Below the pieces are notes generated by a model. The model had not been told where the DNA came from. It searched no databases and saw only the letters and a list, made by a program, of their open reading frames with translations. Below are positions 45,506 through 57,453 of a stretch of 64,000 bases of DNA, in pieces. Origin of the DNA: Phoronis australis (taxonomy: Eukaryota; Phoronida; Phoronidae); NCBI GenBank assembly GCA_002633005.1, contig NMRA01000555.1:33774-97773 (forward strand), in the 5' to 3' direction. The stretch's first letter is position 1. Every line of letters begins with the position of its first letter. Made by a program: the position numbers and the translations under genes.

Positions 45506-45796
45506 CAGGGGCGGATCCAGCATTCTGAGTTGGGGGCAGTATGCAGGAATAACCAGAATTCCGTCTCATGCTCATGCCCAGCCTAAAATATAGGGGATGC
45601 AGATGTCTCCAATTTTTGGGTTTGTGGACCTTATTACTAATAAACGGAGATTGTTTAAGGCCTATGCATTGTGCATTCGCCCCCGAGCTCCCCTGGCTGC
45701 GTGCATATATTAGTCAGCAATTCGCACCCCAAGGCTATCTCGGAGAAATTTAGGGGGGCGTAGCCCCCTTGACCCCCTCCCCTAAATCCGCCACTG
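45506..45796 (+). mobile_element. MITE family copy 2
   Basis: The left end CAGGGGCGGATCC and right end ...ATCCGCCACTG form inverted repeats, with C-rich and G-rich runs just inside. It aligns in reverse orientation with copy 1, about 100 bp away. No obvious target-site duplication remains. Confidence 0.75.
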
Positions 45797-47794
45797 AATA
45801 ATCAAACAAATTGCAGTTCAGTGTGGAACGTCAATAGCGCAATTAGTTGATCTGTCAAATGTGCTTTTTCTGCTAATTTTATTTTATATTATTCGCACAT
45901 TGAACCTTAGTGTTCAGTTAGTGATAACCAAACCGTTTCAATGATCTTTTCGTTTTAAAATTGCTTCAATTAATACTACAGGTAATCCAATATCGTCTGC
46001 ATTCGTCGCGATTCTACTCGGGGATTCCATTGATAGGTTATTCGCCGAGTATGCATGACAAGGGAGATAAGTCTTTATTTTGATACATAAACGAGTCGAC
46101 AAATACGGATTTTCTCAGCTACAAGGTTTATAATTACCATTTTTAAAATAGTAGTCCTAACTGCAACAAAATTCATTCGATTTACAGCAATTTAACGAAA
46201 TGTTTTTATGCGGTTTATTTGTCGCGGATACGAACCGATATGATCTCGCGTGATCCACCCTCATCACCCGTTTTTCGCCGTATTTTGTAAATGTGATGTG
46301 CCATTTGTGAAAGACTAGTCACCAACCGACTAGAGCGACGTCTTTCGGGAAAATGCAGAAAAACACGTCTTAAATGAGGCCCAAATCAGTGGCTTATTTT
46401 TCTCATGGTTGCCTTCTCTAAAGTTAAGAATGGAGGGAAAATCTATTACATGAAGTTATGGAACACGTGACGTAATACCCGCTCCGTTCTACTGGCAAAT
46501 TTTGTTAAAACCTTTTTATTGGTTGATTGTCGATGTTTATATATCCAGAATTCTTTTTTGGTGTTGTACACGTATGTTCAGTACTTGATATCGCCACACG
46601 AGGTTATTCTACCGTGAAGCAAAAACAGACAAAACAGTTTTGTTGTTCCCGCAGAAACACCATTTTCGCACAAGTCCAAGGTGGGGAGCTACATATACCG
46701 ACAACATGCTCATCAGATCTTTACATGTATTTGTGAGACATCACGATGTACAGTTTATAAAAATGCCACTTACACAAGCTTGAAAAAACACAAGGTCACT
46801 GGATTTAATAATCATATACTCCAGCATAACAAGCGCTCACCATAACATCTCGCTATAGACCTAATTCACGCCGACAGGAGACGCGTTCCAACACGAGGCT
46901 CGCTACGACAGTTCCGTTGGCTTATTGGCATACTGGTTGTATTCGCGTTGCTCGAAACGGCTAGAAAAACTACGGACACTCAACTCTCTGTTTTACAATT
47001 CCTAAAGACGTTGAGATTCGGAAGCATACGTTCGGTCCTTGCCATACGCCACGACGAAGGAAAATATGACGGTATAAAATTTATAAATGTTTTCTAAAAG
47101 TTAGATCATCTCGATTTTGTCGCACTTCGATTACCGAGCATCTTAGCAACGACCGGAAAATCTTCCGCCAGCCATGCTGTGTTCATGACTACGGGTTAGA
47201 ACATGATGCATTTTTCTTCCCAAAAAAGGACAGGGCCTTCAATTCCTTGATTTTGGGACCGGATATTGGCCCTAAACCCCTCTCAAAAATATTGAAAAAT
47301 CCCCCGAAATTCCCTCCACGAGGCTTAAAACCTACCCTAGTGATTGAAAACTTCTCCCCGAAGTTCAAATCACATGTACTGTAACCACACAGGCGACAAT
47401 TTCAAAGAGCACAACATGTTACTCACAAAACCTGTGAGAGCTTGCAACAGGACGGGGTGCTGATCTGGAGATAGGGATTTTGCCCCGCACTCGGCGAAAA
47501 AAGGCACAGGCACATTTCCCCTCGGATAAACAAGGCTCCTGAAGAAACATGATAACTTTTCTTACTCTGTCCAGTTAACTGAAATTGAGCTCTAAAACGA
47601 GGTTATGCTTTGGACGAACGAAATAGGTGTTCTAATTTTAAAATTCACTGGTCCAGATTAATAGTTGAAACCTAACATATGAAATAGACGTCAAAATTAT
47701 TAAAACCAGGATAGCCGCGCAGAATTGATGGTCAAATAATTACTTGTAAATGTGTGCAAGGGAGTGAATGAAAACCTGCATATAATGCGAAATA
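45797..47794. other. Intergenic, nothing recognised
   Basis: No gene or clear repeat over 2 kb. Confidence 0.4.
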
Positions 47795-47999
47795 ATGAGA
47801 TTTATGGCACTCTGACATAAATCCTATTATTTGGGCAAATACCATTATAGAGCCCTTCATGCTTCATATCCAACTGCTGGTTAGTTCCTACCAAGTCCGA
47901 TGGTTGCGCTGTTTGTTCTTTCTCTCGTGCTTCCTGTTGGCCCAGCCTCAAGCAACAGTACATTCACTCGTAAGTTTTCCTAATTAGTCAAGTTTATAA
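47795..47999 (+). pseudogene. LINE 3' end, fragment C
   Basis: The sequence is a close reverse-complement match to 2690-2895, the terminal codons and 3' tail of LINE fragment A. It includes ATGAGATTTATGGCACTCTG at the start and CCTAATTAGTCAAGTTTAT at the end. The upstream RT part is absent, so this is a very short 5'-truncated insertion. Confidence 0.8.
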
Positions 48000-48151
48000 C
48001 TAGTAGACTCCTTCCCGTTCGTCGTTAATTGTCCTGGACAAACGATACTTCCCTTATTTATTATTTGTAGCCACAGATGGCTTTTCTAACGGCCGATTTC
48101 TTTCGATTTTAATGATCCCTCAAACCCAAACCAATTCCTCGCCATTTCACC

Positions 48152-48194
48152 NNNNNNNNNNNNNNNNNNNNNNNNNNNNNNNNNNNNNNNNNNN
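48152..48194. other. Assembly gap (43 N)
   Basis: Run of N. Confidence 1.
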
Positions 48195-49219
48195 TGTTTT
48201 TTATTTTAGAAAATATATTTAATAACATCAGATATTCTTTCAGATGAATGACAACTCAACTATTAGTCCCAGTAGTCTCTACCTCACCAGGACCTAGGCT
48301 ATGCTTGATGTTAATATTCTTGATCAACAAATTAAACCTGATGTAACTAATTGCACATGACAGCAAAATGCGATGAGCCACCACTGTCGAATATATCTTC
48401 AACTCGACAACAATACAAGCAGATAACTTGTAGAAATCATTTTCATCAACAATTTACAAGAAGAAATGTAACCCTGCATTCAGCATTATACATAACCCGT
48501 AGCAATACGATCGCCGTAGTTTGGTCATATCTACTTTTCATGTTTCGAGCCTAGTTTTCCGAAAAAAACTTATACCCTTTCGTCAGACAACTTTTTGATG
48601 CATTGGATTGTTCTCTAATGTATTTTTCTACGTCTCTGAAGTTAATTATTGACACATTTTTAAGATTTAATATCCAGGTTGGGCTCTAAAGACCGGCCAT
48701 TTAACTCACGCAATGTCAACTTCAGCTTTTGTTTATCGCAGTGAGCCTCGCTTTGAATTTTAATGTCCGCCGCGTGAATTGGGTCTATATCACCAACCTT
48801 TGAAGGAAGAATTACCGTCATGTAAAGGGTGTCTTACCTACGAATGTTTAAATGCAGGCATGAGGCCTAGATGCTCGTGTACAAGAAAATAGAAGTAGGA
48901 CGTTTTATACAAAGGGATATTTTTATTTTCGCTCCAGTTTTATGAGAATTACCTAACAAAGGCAGCCTTTTGAGTGCACACTAATCCAGAAAATTCGTAT
49001 CATAAATGGCTAAATTGTTTTATGCAGTCAGGCCTCTTTCAGTGTTGCTGCTCAAGCAGAAATTGCCAACAGTGCTTTATTCAAAAATGTGTTGCCGCTG
49101 AGCTAACTAAGCAACTCTTATAAAATCACAAATAAGAGACGATTTCGTAACCCAATATCCAAGCCTGTTTAAAGGTAAAACTTATATTTTCTCTAGTTAC
49201 TGGCCAGCCAGCTACAGTG
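48195..49219. other. Intergenic, nothing recognised
   Basis: No recognisable gene or repeat. Confidence 0.4.
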
Positions 49220-49704
49220 GTAACCTAGGTTCAAAGCTGCATACTAAATATACAGCTGTGGGTAAAAAAGTGACAAGATAAATTCTGGCACAAAATTAGC
49301 GTCATTAAAAATTACAGTCTTCCTTGAGTAAAGTAAATTATTTAACGGTGTTGAAAAAAATGGCGTTCTACCGTTATTCTGCTGCTAAAAATGGGGAGTG
49401 ATCTTTTCGCGACTACTTTCGGCGCCATGAAATATTGCGTCACCTATTGGCCAGTTTCTTTTTTCACTGATTCGTCAATCAACTGTTGAAAGCCGACGAA
49501 GAAGATCGTTCCACAACTTTAGCAGCAGAATAACGGTAGAACGCCATTTTTTTCAAATACCGTTAAATAATTAGTTTACTCAAGGGAGACTGAAGTTTTT
49601 AGTGACACCAATTTTGTGTCAGATTTTATTTTACCACTTTTTACCCATATCGGCGCAAAGCTGTATATTTTGTATACAGCTTGGTGCCAAGGCTATCTAG
49701 TTAC
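49220..49704. mobile_element. 485-bp foldback element with about 190-bp arms
   Basis: Left arm 49220-49410 and right arm about 49510-49704 are reverse complements with moderate divergence. The best block is TTTAGCAGCAGAATAACGG and the following AGAACGCC. The outer ends read GTAACCTAG and CTAGTTAC. The loop holds GGCGCCATGAAATATTGCG and GGCCAGTTTC. Nothing is encoded. A half copy lies at 33070-33333. Confidence 0.8.
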
Positions 49705-49728
49705 ATGCTATACTATGGTATAGCATGT
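49703..49728. repeat. 11-bp palindrome with 4-base loop
   Basis: ACATGCTATAC (49703-49713), loop TATG, then GTATAGCATGT (49718-49728). It sits exactly at the right edge of the foldback element. Confidence 0.85.
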
Positions 49729-49882
49729 TAAAGCCTAACATAAACGTAATTTTGTTATCTTAGATGCATTGGGCTAACCAGAAAGTCCTAGCAAAGCCTT
49801 AGTAAAATAAGAAAACGCGAGTTCAATTGCGTAAATGTAAGCCCGTCAAAGAATAAGTGGAGCTGCCTTTTGGTGCCATGTT

Positions 49883-50009
49883 GCGTCACCGCGAGATCCC
49901 AGCACAAAAAACAAAAGGCCGATATTGAATGGGGGTCTGAATAGAACCCCACTGCTTGCGAGCATTATTCACAGCTGATTGAATTAAAAAGTGATTCTCG
50001 CGGTGACGT
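49883..50009. repeat. Short inverted repeat spanning about 125 bp
   Basis: GCGTCACCGCGAGA (49883-49896) is matched in reverse complement by TCTCGCGGTGACGT (49996-50009). It could be a worn small inverted-repeat element or two regulatory sites. Confidence 0.6.
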
Positions 50010-52161
50010 AGACAAAAGTAAGTCAATACGCCTAACAGTTCGTTACAGTTGGATGCCCTTAACATACAGTAAGAATCAAATTTACTGGTGTTACTGTTGA
50101 AGATAGGCTTGAAGGGACTGGTCTGGGCAACACTGTGCTATTTACGCTGACCTCGTTGTATGAGTATAATCGCGTTTTGTTATTTTTTACATTAGTATTG
50201 TGCCCCCCCAAACCTCTATTATCTTTTCCAATTTACATCACTTCCCGTGCCCTTCCCTGCCCCATCACTACCAATCTGAAGTGAATGTTGCCACGAGACT
50301 ACATAGGAAAATCGCTAGAGAACGACTCGTCCACACTTCTTTCACTTTCGATGGTCCCGAAATCCTCTAAGTTAGAAAAAGTACCCTCAAAGCTACTTAA
50401 CGTATACAGGTGACGTTTGCAGTGCATCTTTATTCAGGCATAACACTGATGTGTAGCCACTGCATCTGGATATTCGAATAGTTCAAGATATACTCTGTAA
50501 AAGTACATGTTGACCATTAAGCGGGCAAAAAAACAAACTTTTGACTAATCGTATGTATTACAATAGCCTATTACTACTAAATGGCACTAGTTTCATGTCC
50601 ACACGTGCTATATCCTTTGCTCGGTTGTCAATGAAAATGCCCAAATAATCCCGTTTAAAAACAAGTGGTGATCACATCAATTTTAGGGGTCACAGATGAC
50701 CCCGTGGGCCTCTGAGGGTTAACCCTCAGAGACATTTTTCCAAGTTAAAAGTACCAATTTATGAGAGCGCCTACTCATCGTTAACATCGACCAACACAGA
50801 TTTTCCTGAAACTTTATGAGGCTAGCCCTAAATATCCGCTAAATGACCTTTGACTAGACAATTGAGACATATTCAAGGTTAAGAATGGCTTTGATTTTTT
50901 CTGAGAATGTATCTGAGTTTAAGATTCAGAAACACGTTTGATATTTAAAGTACATGTAAACATTTTAGGATATTGGATATTCAAAAATTGAGAACTTTTG
51001 CAAATTTTAGTTATGTTTTCAAGTTCAGATTTACACAACTAAAAACAATTGTATCCAAGTTCATTTTCCTTACAAAACGGTCATCGTAACTTGTGACTAA
51101 CTGATTATCAAAGTTTTCAAGACACAACCATCACATCTAAATAAAAGTTTTGTGTCTGTACGATCACTGTTCAGTGTTTTGACACGTAATTTCAGGGTGT
51201 GGCGTACAACCAGATAAAGCCTCTCCAAGTCGCTTGCCAAGTAGCAGTCACGGTTGTCTCTTGGGTGGACGGTTTAAATGCTTGGCTCTCACGCGTGCAA
51301 CCCGGATTGGTGTCGGCAAAATATTCTACATCATCAAATGCAAAGTAACACACTGATGTTGTCATTTGTCCTTACCTTCAGTCACTGTTATAAACAAAAC
51401 AATCATGAAACCATCCAAATATCGGTTTTCCAAATATCCATTCCATTGCGTTGAATCATAGTGCATCGTACATGACACACAGTTACGATCACGTGAAATG
51501 CCTAGAAGTTGTCTTAACTGTAAATTAGTCAGCTAGTCAAATGATGATTAAAATTGTGCATGCGATATAATATGTCGTACGTACGCTATAATATGTTGTA
51601 CACACGAGCGACTTTATGTGAACGCATGTAGATTTTTTATAACAGGGTGGAGCAAAAAGAACATCGCGTTACACAGTTCTGGAGGAGTTTAATCCCAAAT
51701 GTACAATTGAACGTGACTTCGATGACAAGATTTTGTATCAGAAAAAAATGGAAGTCCTGTATCCCGTTTATACGAAATAGGCTTTCGACATGTTTAACCC
51801 TTGAAAGCCGACAACATCTTAAGAGCACATTACAATGAAGTTTGCTATATGCGCTTTATACATCAGGCTCCGTGAAAAGTTCCCCGGTTGACATCCTCAC
51901 TTCTTAAATGGATAAATTGGACCAAGGTTACATCGACGAATCATATACTGTAATCTTTAAAAAGGAAGCACCCAGATAAATAATAAAAAATGGTTCTATA
52001 ACGGTCCGCTTAGTTAAATTCAGGGAACTACTAAAACTACTTGTTAATTGTTTTCTCATACAGGCTGAGTTTGGCGACGTGTTGCAAAACACTTGCCTAA
52101 CTGGCGAGTAAAGCTCTTAAGTCTTGTTCATACAAAATGGGACCAAATAGAAATGTAGGAA
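50010..52161. other. Intergenic, nothing recognised
   Basis: No gene-like ORF. A duplicated TATAATATGT(C/T)GTAC motif occurs near 51570-51600. Confidence 0.4.
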
Positions 52162-52923
52162 TTATTTGATTATATGGTGGTTCCTATGCTGTTTCATGGT
52201 GCAGCGTTGTGGGGGAACAACTTACAGGAAGAAAATAGAAACGTTTAAGCTTACGTTTTGTAAATGGTTGTCACATACAGGTGTCAAGAAAACAAAATCC
52301 TATTGCAAAAGTGAATGTCGACATTTTGATTTGTGTGTTACATATGTACGCAAACCCGAAATTGTTGAAATTGAAAGACGATAGATTGCTAAGACAATGA
52401 TACATAATGCGGCGTGAAAACGATTTGATAGGTAAAAAGAACTGGTGTCCCTTAGTAAAAATGTATTAATAACAACCTGGGTTTGACTGCGTTTGGTTGC
52501 AACAAGGAATTGGAGATGGAATGAGGTTTTTTTAATTTCTTTTAATAAAGACTTGGGGATTTAAATTTTCAATTATGGACGTGTTCACTTGAAAATACGG
52601 GTAAATGTAATTGTTTCCGTTCAATTGAATCTGAATTAAAATGTGAGAAGTATTGATGTGGTAGCATGTCTTTAAATCTAGTATTTGCAATAGCAAATTT
52701 GACATGTTTGACGCATCATCTTATGATTTAGTTGGATAGAGGAAACAATGGACCTCGACCAGAATGAATTTGTAAAACTTGTAAAACTGATGAATTTGTA
52801 ACAGAGATACACTTTTTATTTGATTGCCCTGTCCTTGCTGACCTACGAAAATATCTTTTTCCACAATGTATTGTTATATATAGAGACATTAAGACACTCT
52901 TAGGTTCAGAATCTTTAGCATAA
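52162..52923 (+). pseudogene. LINE ORF2 3' end with C-terminal zinc motif, fragment D
   Basis: The plus strand opens with LFDYMVVPMLFHGAALWG (52162). It shifts frame to FCKWLSHTGVKKTKSYCKSE (about 52255), and later returns to the first frame for ICKTCKTDEFVTEIHFLFDC (C-x2-C-x9-H-x4-C, 52768-52827), ADLRKYLFPQ and LLGSESLA, with a TAA at 52921-52923. A post-RT LFD.mV.P.L.G...WG block followed by a terminal CxxC...H...C motif is typical of the C-terminus of several LINE ORF2 proteins. The RT core is absent, and between the blocks the frame is degraded. Confidence 0.7.
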
Positions 52924-55900
52924 TTTGGGTGATGCAGCATCCTTAACTCAACATTTAGGAGCAAAATTATGATTGTTTGATGGGTTGGCGAGAGTATACA
53001 CTGTACTGTTTTAATGGTAATATAATGAACTGCGGACCAACGGCCTATGCGAATTGAAATTAACGTTTTTGTCTCTTTGTTTGCTATAACATGACAGGTA
53101 CATTCAATGATGCGAGCAAGTTGGATCAACATACATCACTTGATGTGTTTGGCCACTATGGTCTGGAAAGACGAAGACAACTGATGGAATTTTTACGGTT
53201 TTGAACTATCCCTGATGTCAGGGTCGCTGAGTTTAAAGCAGTTGGTCTTTCTGGTCTGACGAGACTACCTGACGTTCTCACACGCGATGCTCTCTGAGTG
53301 GTAGATTTAACGAGCTGATTCATAAGGAAGTAAAAGAAATTCAAACATTTATTTTAATTCTGTGAGGCTAGATTCAAGAAGAGACATTAGCAGAAATGCA
53401 ACATGTAATTGCCGATAGAAAATACATCAACAGAAACACTACTAGCCTACGTTTACAGAGTTAATGTTACTTTGTTTTAATAAAACTTTCGCCAAAATCG
53501 GGTTTGCATGCCAAAGTCACAACCGTTTGGAACTACGAGTTTGTTCAGATGAGTAATTCTCGGGTTCCAATCGAAAATACAGTGATCGAGCAACGGATTA
53601 TTATTGTGATAGTTTGCATGCTTGACATCTCAGTTTTTCATGAAACCGTTTTCCGTTGTTGGCAGAAAATTAAACTAAAAACTTTTTTAGTTTCGAAAAG
53701 ATCAATAACAACTAGTGCGCTTTATTTGTATCCCAACGTTAGCCTACGCATTCCATAGAAAAAACGCACTATTTCGCATGTATGTCTTTGCGCGTAAGTT
53801 GACCTACCAAAGCTTACACCGCTCATTTAAGCATGGCTCTGTGCTTAGTGCAAATTTGGTTCAATTAAAGCAGCTACTATTGAAAAGTTAACCTGAGTTT
53901 CCGAAGAAATCTGCGTGAGTTTGTAGGCCCAAAATGCAATGCCATTAAAATTTCGTTCGACGGAATGTGGGTCGCGCGGTTAATTCCAGTTTAAACTGAG
54001 CACTCTCACTCACAGTATGATCCTGTGGTTTAAAACAGTAACAGAGGGAGTCGTTATAGAGTCTTGACTCATATAATTCTACAATCTAGCCAGAACCAAA
54101 GAAAATTACACATAACGACAGTAACTCTTCCAATGGACCCAAATTTATGATTCCCTGTTTTGCCTTCAAGTCTGGTAAACGCTGGGTAGGCAGCGACCAA
54201 AAACATGGGATATACCCGTTTTTCACTAAAGTTCGTATGAAAGGATCACTTTTGCAACTTCAAAGACATTACGCACTTAGGGAATGAATTTGAACACTTT
54301 CAATAGTGTGCCAAAGATACGTAGTGGAAAAATCACTCTTCACAAAATTGAAAACCCGGTGTAAAACAGGTATCTCGGAGTAGAAAACAGGTTCCCGCAC
54401 CTTCAAAACAACTAACCAACCCAAAAAGCACGAATCCTCAACTTTAAAACAGGAACCCCGGGGATCGGACAGGACAACCGGGAACCGGAACACTACTCAC
54501 GCACTTTCTGTCACTGAACGCTTTGAGTTCAGAAATTCAGATTTCAAATTCCGTTTTAATGATCAATTAGAAGTTGACGTACACTTTTTCGAAAGCAAGA
54601 AATTGGTGACGGTGGAGGTGAAATACGGAAATAATGTCCCCTCGACAAGTTAATTGACGAACCCTAAAATGCGGCCAGTTGTAAAGATATTCAAAGAAAT
54701 TAATGAAGAATGGCATTAAAATCGAAATAATATTTTTGCTATTCAATTTAATATCTTGAAAATACTTTTGGAGAAACTATTAAATAATGTGAAATTAACT
54801 AAATATTCACCGAGATAACAACGTGTTGAGAATGTAGATTATGTTGAAATTCGTCCAAAGACAAATTGCACGACTTATAAAACAAAATATCGGCATAATA
54901 TAAACTAGGTTTTATTATTGACAATTTTAACAAACAACTGGAAAGTACTTGAAGATGCTTTAACTCAAATTTCGAAGCTGCTGACATCGTCTCAGAAAAT
55001 TTGAAAAATTGTCCGGGTTCCTGTCTCATCCCCGGGGCTCCCGTTTCAAAGGTCGGGTTTCTTCTAACATTTCCAATTAGCTATGAATGCTGTGTGCTTT
55101 TTCTCGGATTCTTCTGTAACTAACTATTCGCTTTTCCTGTTCTTTCAACAGTGAACCATTCAAACAGCGCCCTCTGTAGTTGTGGAAAAAGAGCCCTTCG
55201 TCCGCCTCCAACTTTGCGACAGTATCGCTGACCACGGGAGGTTTCCTGAGTCAGTTCCTACAATACAACACAGAAATTGCTATTTAAAATTTGTTGAATT
55301 ATGTAACACGTTTTGCTTTCAAATATCAAAATGTTCATTCATTGGGTGGCTATGAGGAATGAAAAAATCATAAAAAATAACATTTTTGCTTCATTCAATC
55401 GCGAAGTCTGCCGGTCTATAATCAATTCCTTGTAATGTATGCCGCGCTAAGGCACCCTTGATACATGTCTTGAATTTGATAAATTATCAATACCTTGTGT
55501 TCCAAGAGGTAAGACTCTAGTTTTCCGCCATTTGCTTTTTGTATAACACAGAAACGATTTCTTCGTTTTGCCAGGATTTGCGAGATTATTGTACCTGGGG
55601 GTTACTTATTAAATTCCGTAGGGCACGCCAGGGGTCAGTCGACGGCAACTTAAAAATGCACCCAGACATTTTCATTGACAGCTTTAATTACCCATCCACA
55701 TGTATACAAGTATCTGAAAGCTTGAGTTATCTACCTATTGATCAACGAAAATGGTAAAAATATGCTCGTATGTGGTGGGGCATTTTCTATTAGAGAACCC
55801 CTGGGTTTTTATATGAACCTATAAGAAAAAACAATAGGCCTAATTATCGCTGCTAGGAAAGTGCATTTAGACAAAATGCCTCGAGTCATTCGACGCACAA

Positions 55901-57416
55901 CATTTCACGTTATGCAAACTGAAATACGAGCATTCCATGTGTATCGTGGAAATTTGAGTCACATAGAAGGTGAAGTGCTCAAGGAGGAGCATGACGAACT
56001 ATTCCCGCTTGATCGGTGCAGCATGAAAGTAGTCAAAGACGTTTGGTCACATACAAAGACAACAATCTCGATTTTTTTAGTCTTTCACTATAAGAGGAGG
56101 AAGTATTCAAGCCGAAGTTCACAAAATTTCTGCTGACTGAGCTTGGATGCGATTTACTTTGTCACAATGAGGTCTGGAAGTGTCTTGTCCCTCTGTGCAG
56201 ATAGTACAAGACCTGATAAGCTATTAAACAATTAGTGTTGTTAAGAGGTATAACGTTTTTGCAACCAATAGTCGTTTTAAGGACAACCAATCCACCCACG
56301 CTGGCATTTGCGTAGCAAAAATTTTGACTTTCCGTTTGCACGCCCCGTTTTCCGAATAAACGCCTGGGGGTTTATTTGGTGTTACTAAAGTGCAAGAATT
56401 TTTTTTATTTTTCGAATACCCGAACATGGGCCTATCTAGGAAAAGTCCCGGTACTACTGTCACAGCAACCTCTCTCTCACCTGTGGCTCATAACGTGCAG
56501 TTAGTTTCACCCTTACATACAGGCACACTGTCTTGGTGGCAGTGGTTCTAATTCTAAGCGTAGCAAACGATTAGTAAACTACACGCCGAATATTGAGACA
56601 TTGATACAAAGTCCACATTCGTCACATTACACGGAAGGGCAATTCCCTTGTTTTAAAACCAGGCACTGGCCTACTTGGTACCGAGGAACGTTTGTTGTCT
56701 GCAATTAATGTGCATATTAGTTTACGTTTCGTGTCATTCTTTTCGTTCAGATCGTCTGATCAGTTGTTTGCACTGAAATTATTGTCATTGAGATTAAGCT
56801 GGAACAAGTAGCTATCTTTTGTCTTTTTTCTGTTTATTGATTGGACAACGAAGGAACAACTTTCACAGGACCATCGGCTTCTCGGTGGCCTTATGCGAGT
56901 GTAATGGCCAGTCGGTGGTCTTGAAGCTCAGTGCCGGTGGAGAAGAGAACAGTTGGTTTGTAAAAGTTGAGGATAATGATGACAAAACAACTAGAAAAGC
57001 CGTTATTGAACCCAGCGTCTCTATGGCAGGTCTCAAGCGAGATGTGTTTGATCGTTGCCAGTAGGCCCATCAACTAACATGTACACTGTATGACGTTTAT
57101 TTTCGTCAAAACGTGAAAATGTCGACACGTGATTAACATTTCCCTTGCCATGTGTTTCATAGCTGTTAGTAACCTGCTTCCGCTTGAAAGTTTTGCTTGC
57201 TCTGCGGCCGAGTCATTTTCGCTTTTTTCGTCCACGCTCGCGCCACACTCCAGATTGTCAGCCCTGTCATGAGTACTTCGTCTTTTCCTGACGTATTGTC
57301 TATCCCAGTAGCTGACGGTATGCTGTGGTATGTTGGCGGTAGGAAAATAACTTCCATTTTTAGGCTTATTTTACAGCTGTGCTTTGTCGTCTTCGTTGGG
57401 GAAGAAATTTCACGGG
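52924..57416. other. Intergenic; worn MITE-like sequence at 56347-56440
   Basis: No gene is recognised. CCGAATAAACGCCTGGGGG (about 56351) and TCGAATACCCGAACATGGG followed by CCTATCTAGG (about 56411-56440) resemble the inverted-repeat element at 17097-17388. An ORF at 56819-57064 (81 codons, ending VSMAGLKRDVFDRCQ, with an acceptor-like TTTCACAG inside) looks mildly coding but matches no family I know. The reverse complement of 55158-55176 (CTACAGAGGGCGCTG) is another CTCF-like site. Confidence 0.4.
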
Positions 57417-57453
57417 GGAAGTTATTTTATGCCTTAGACATAAAATAACTTCC
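57417..57453. repeat. Perfect 15-bp hairpin
   Basis: GGAAGTTATTTTATG (57417-57431), a 7-base loop, and its exact reverse complement (57439-57453). Confidence 0.9.

Noticed and set aside
51180-51345. Possible exon after a TTTCAG acceptor
   Set aside because: Open on both strands for a short distance only, with no donor, domain or neighbouring exon.
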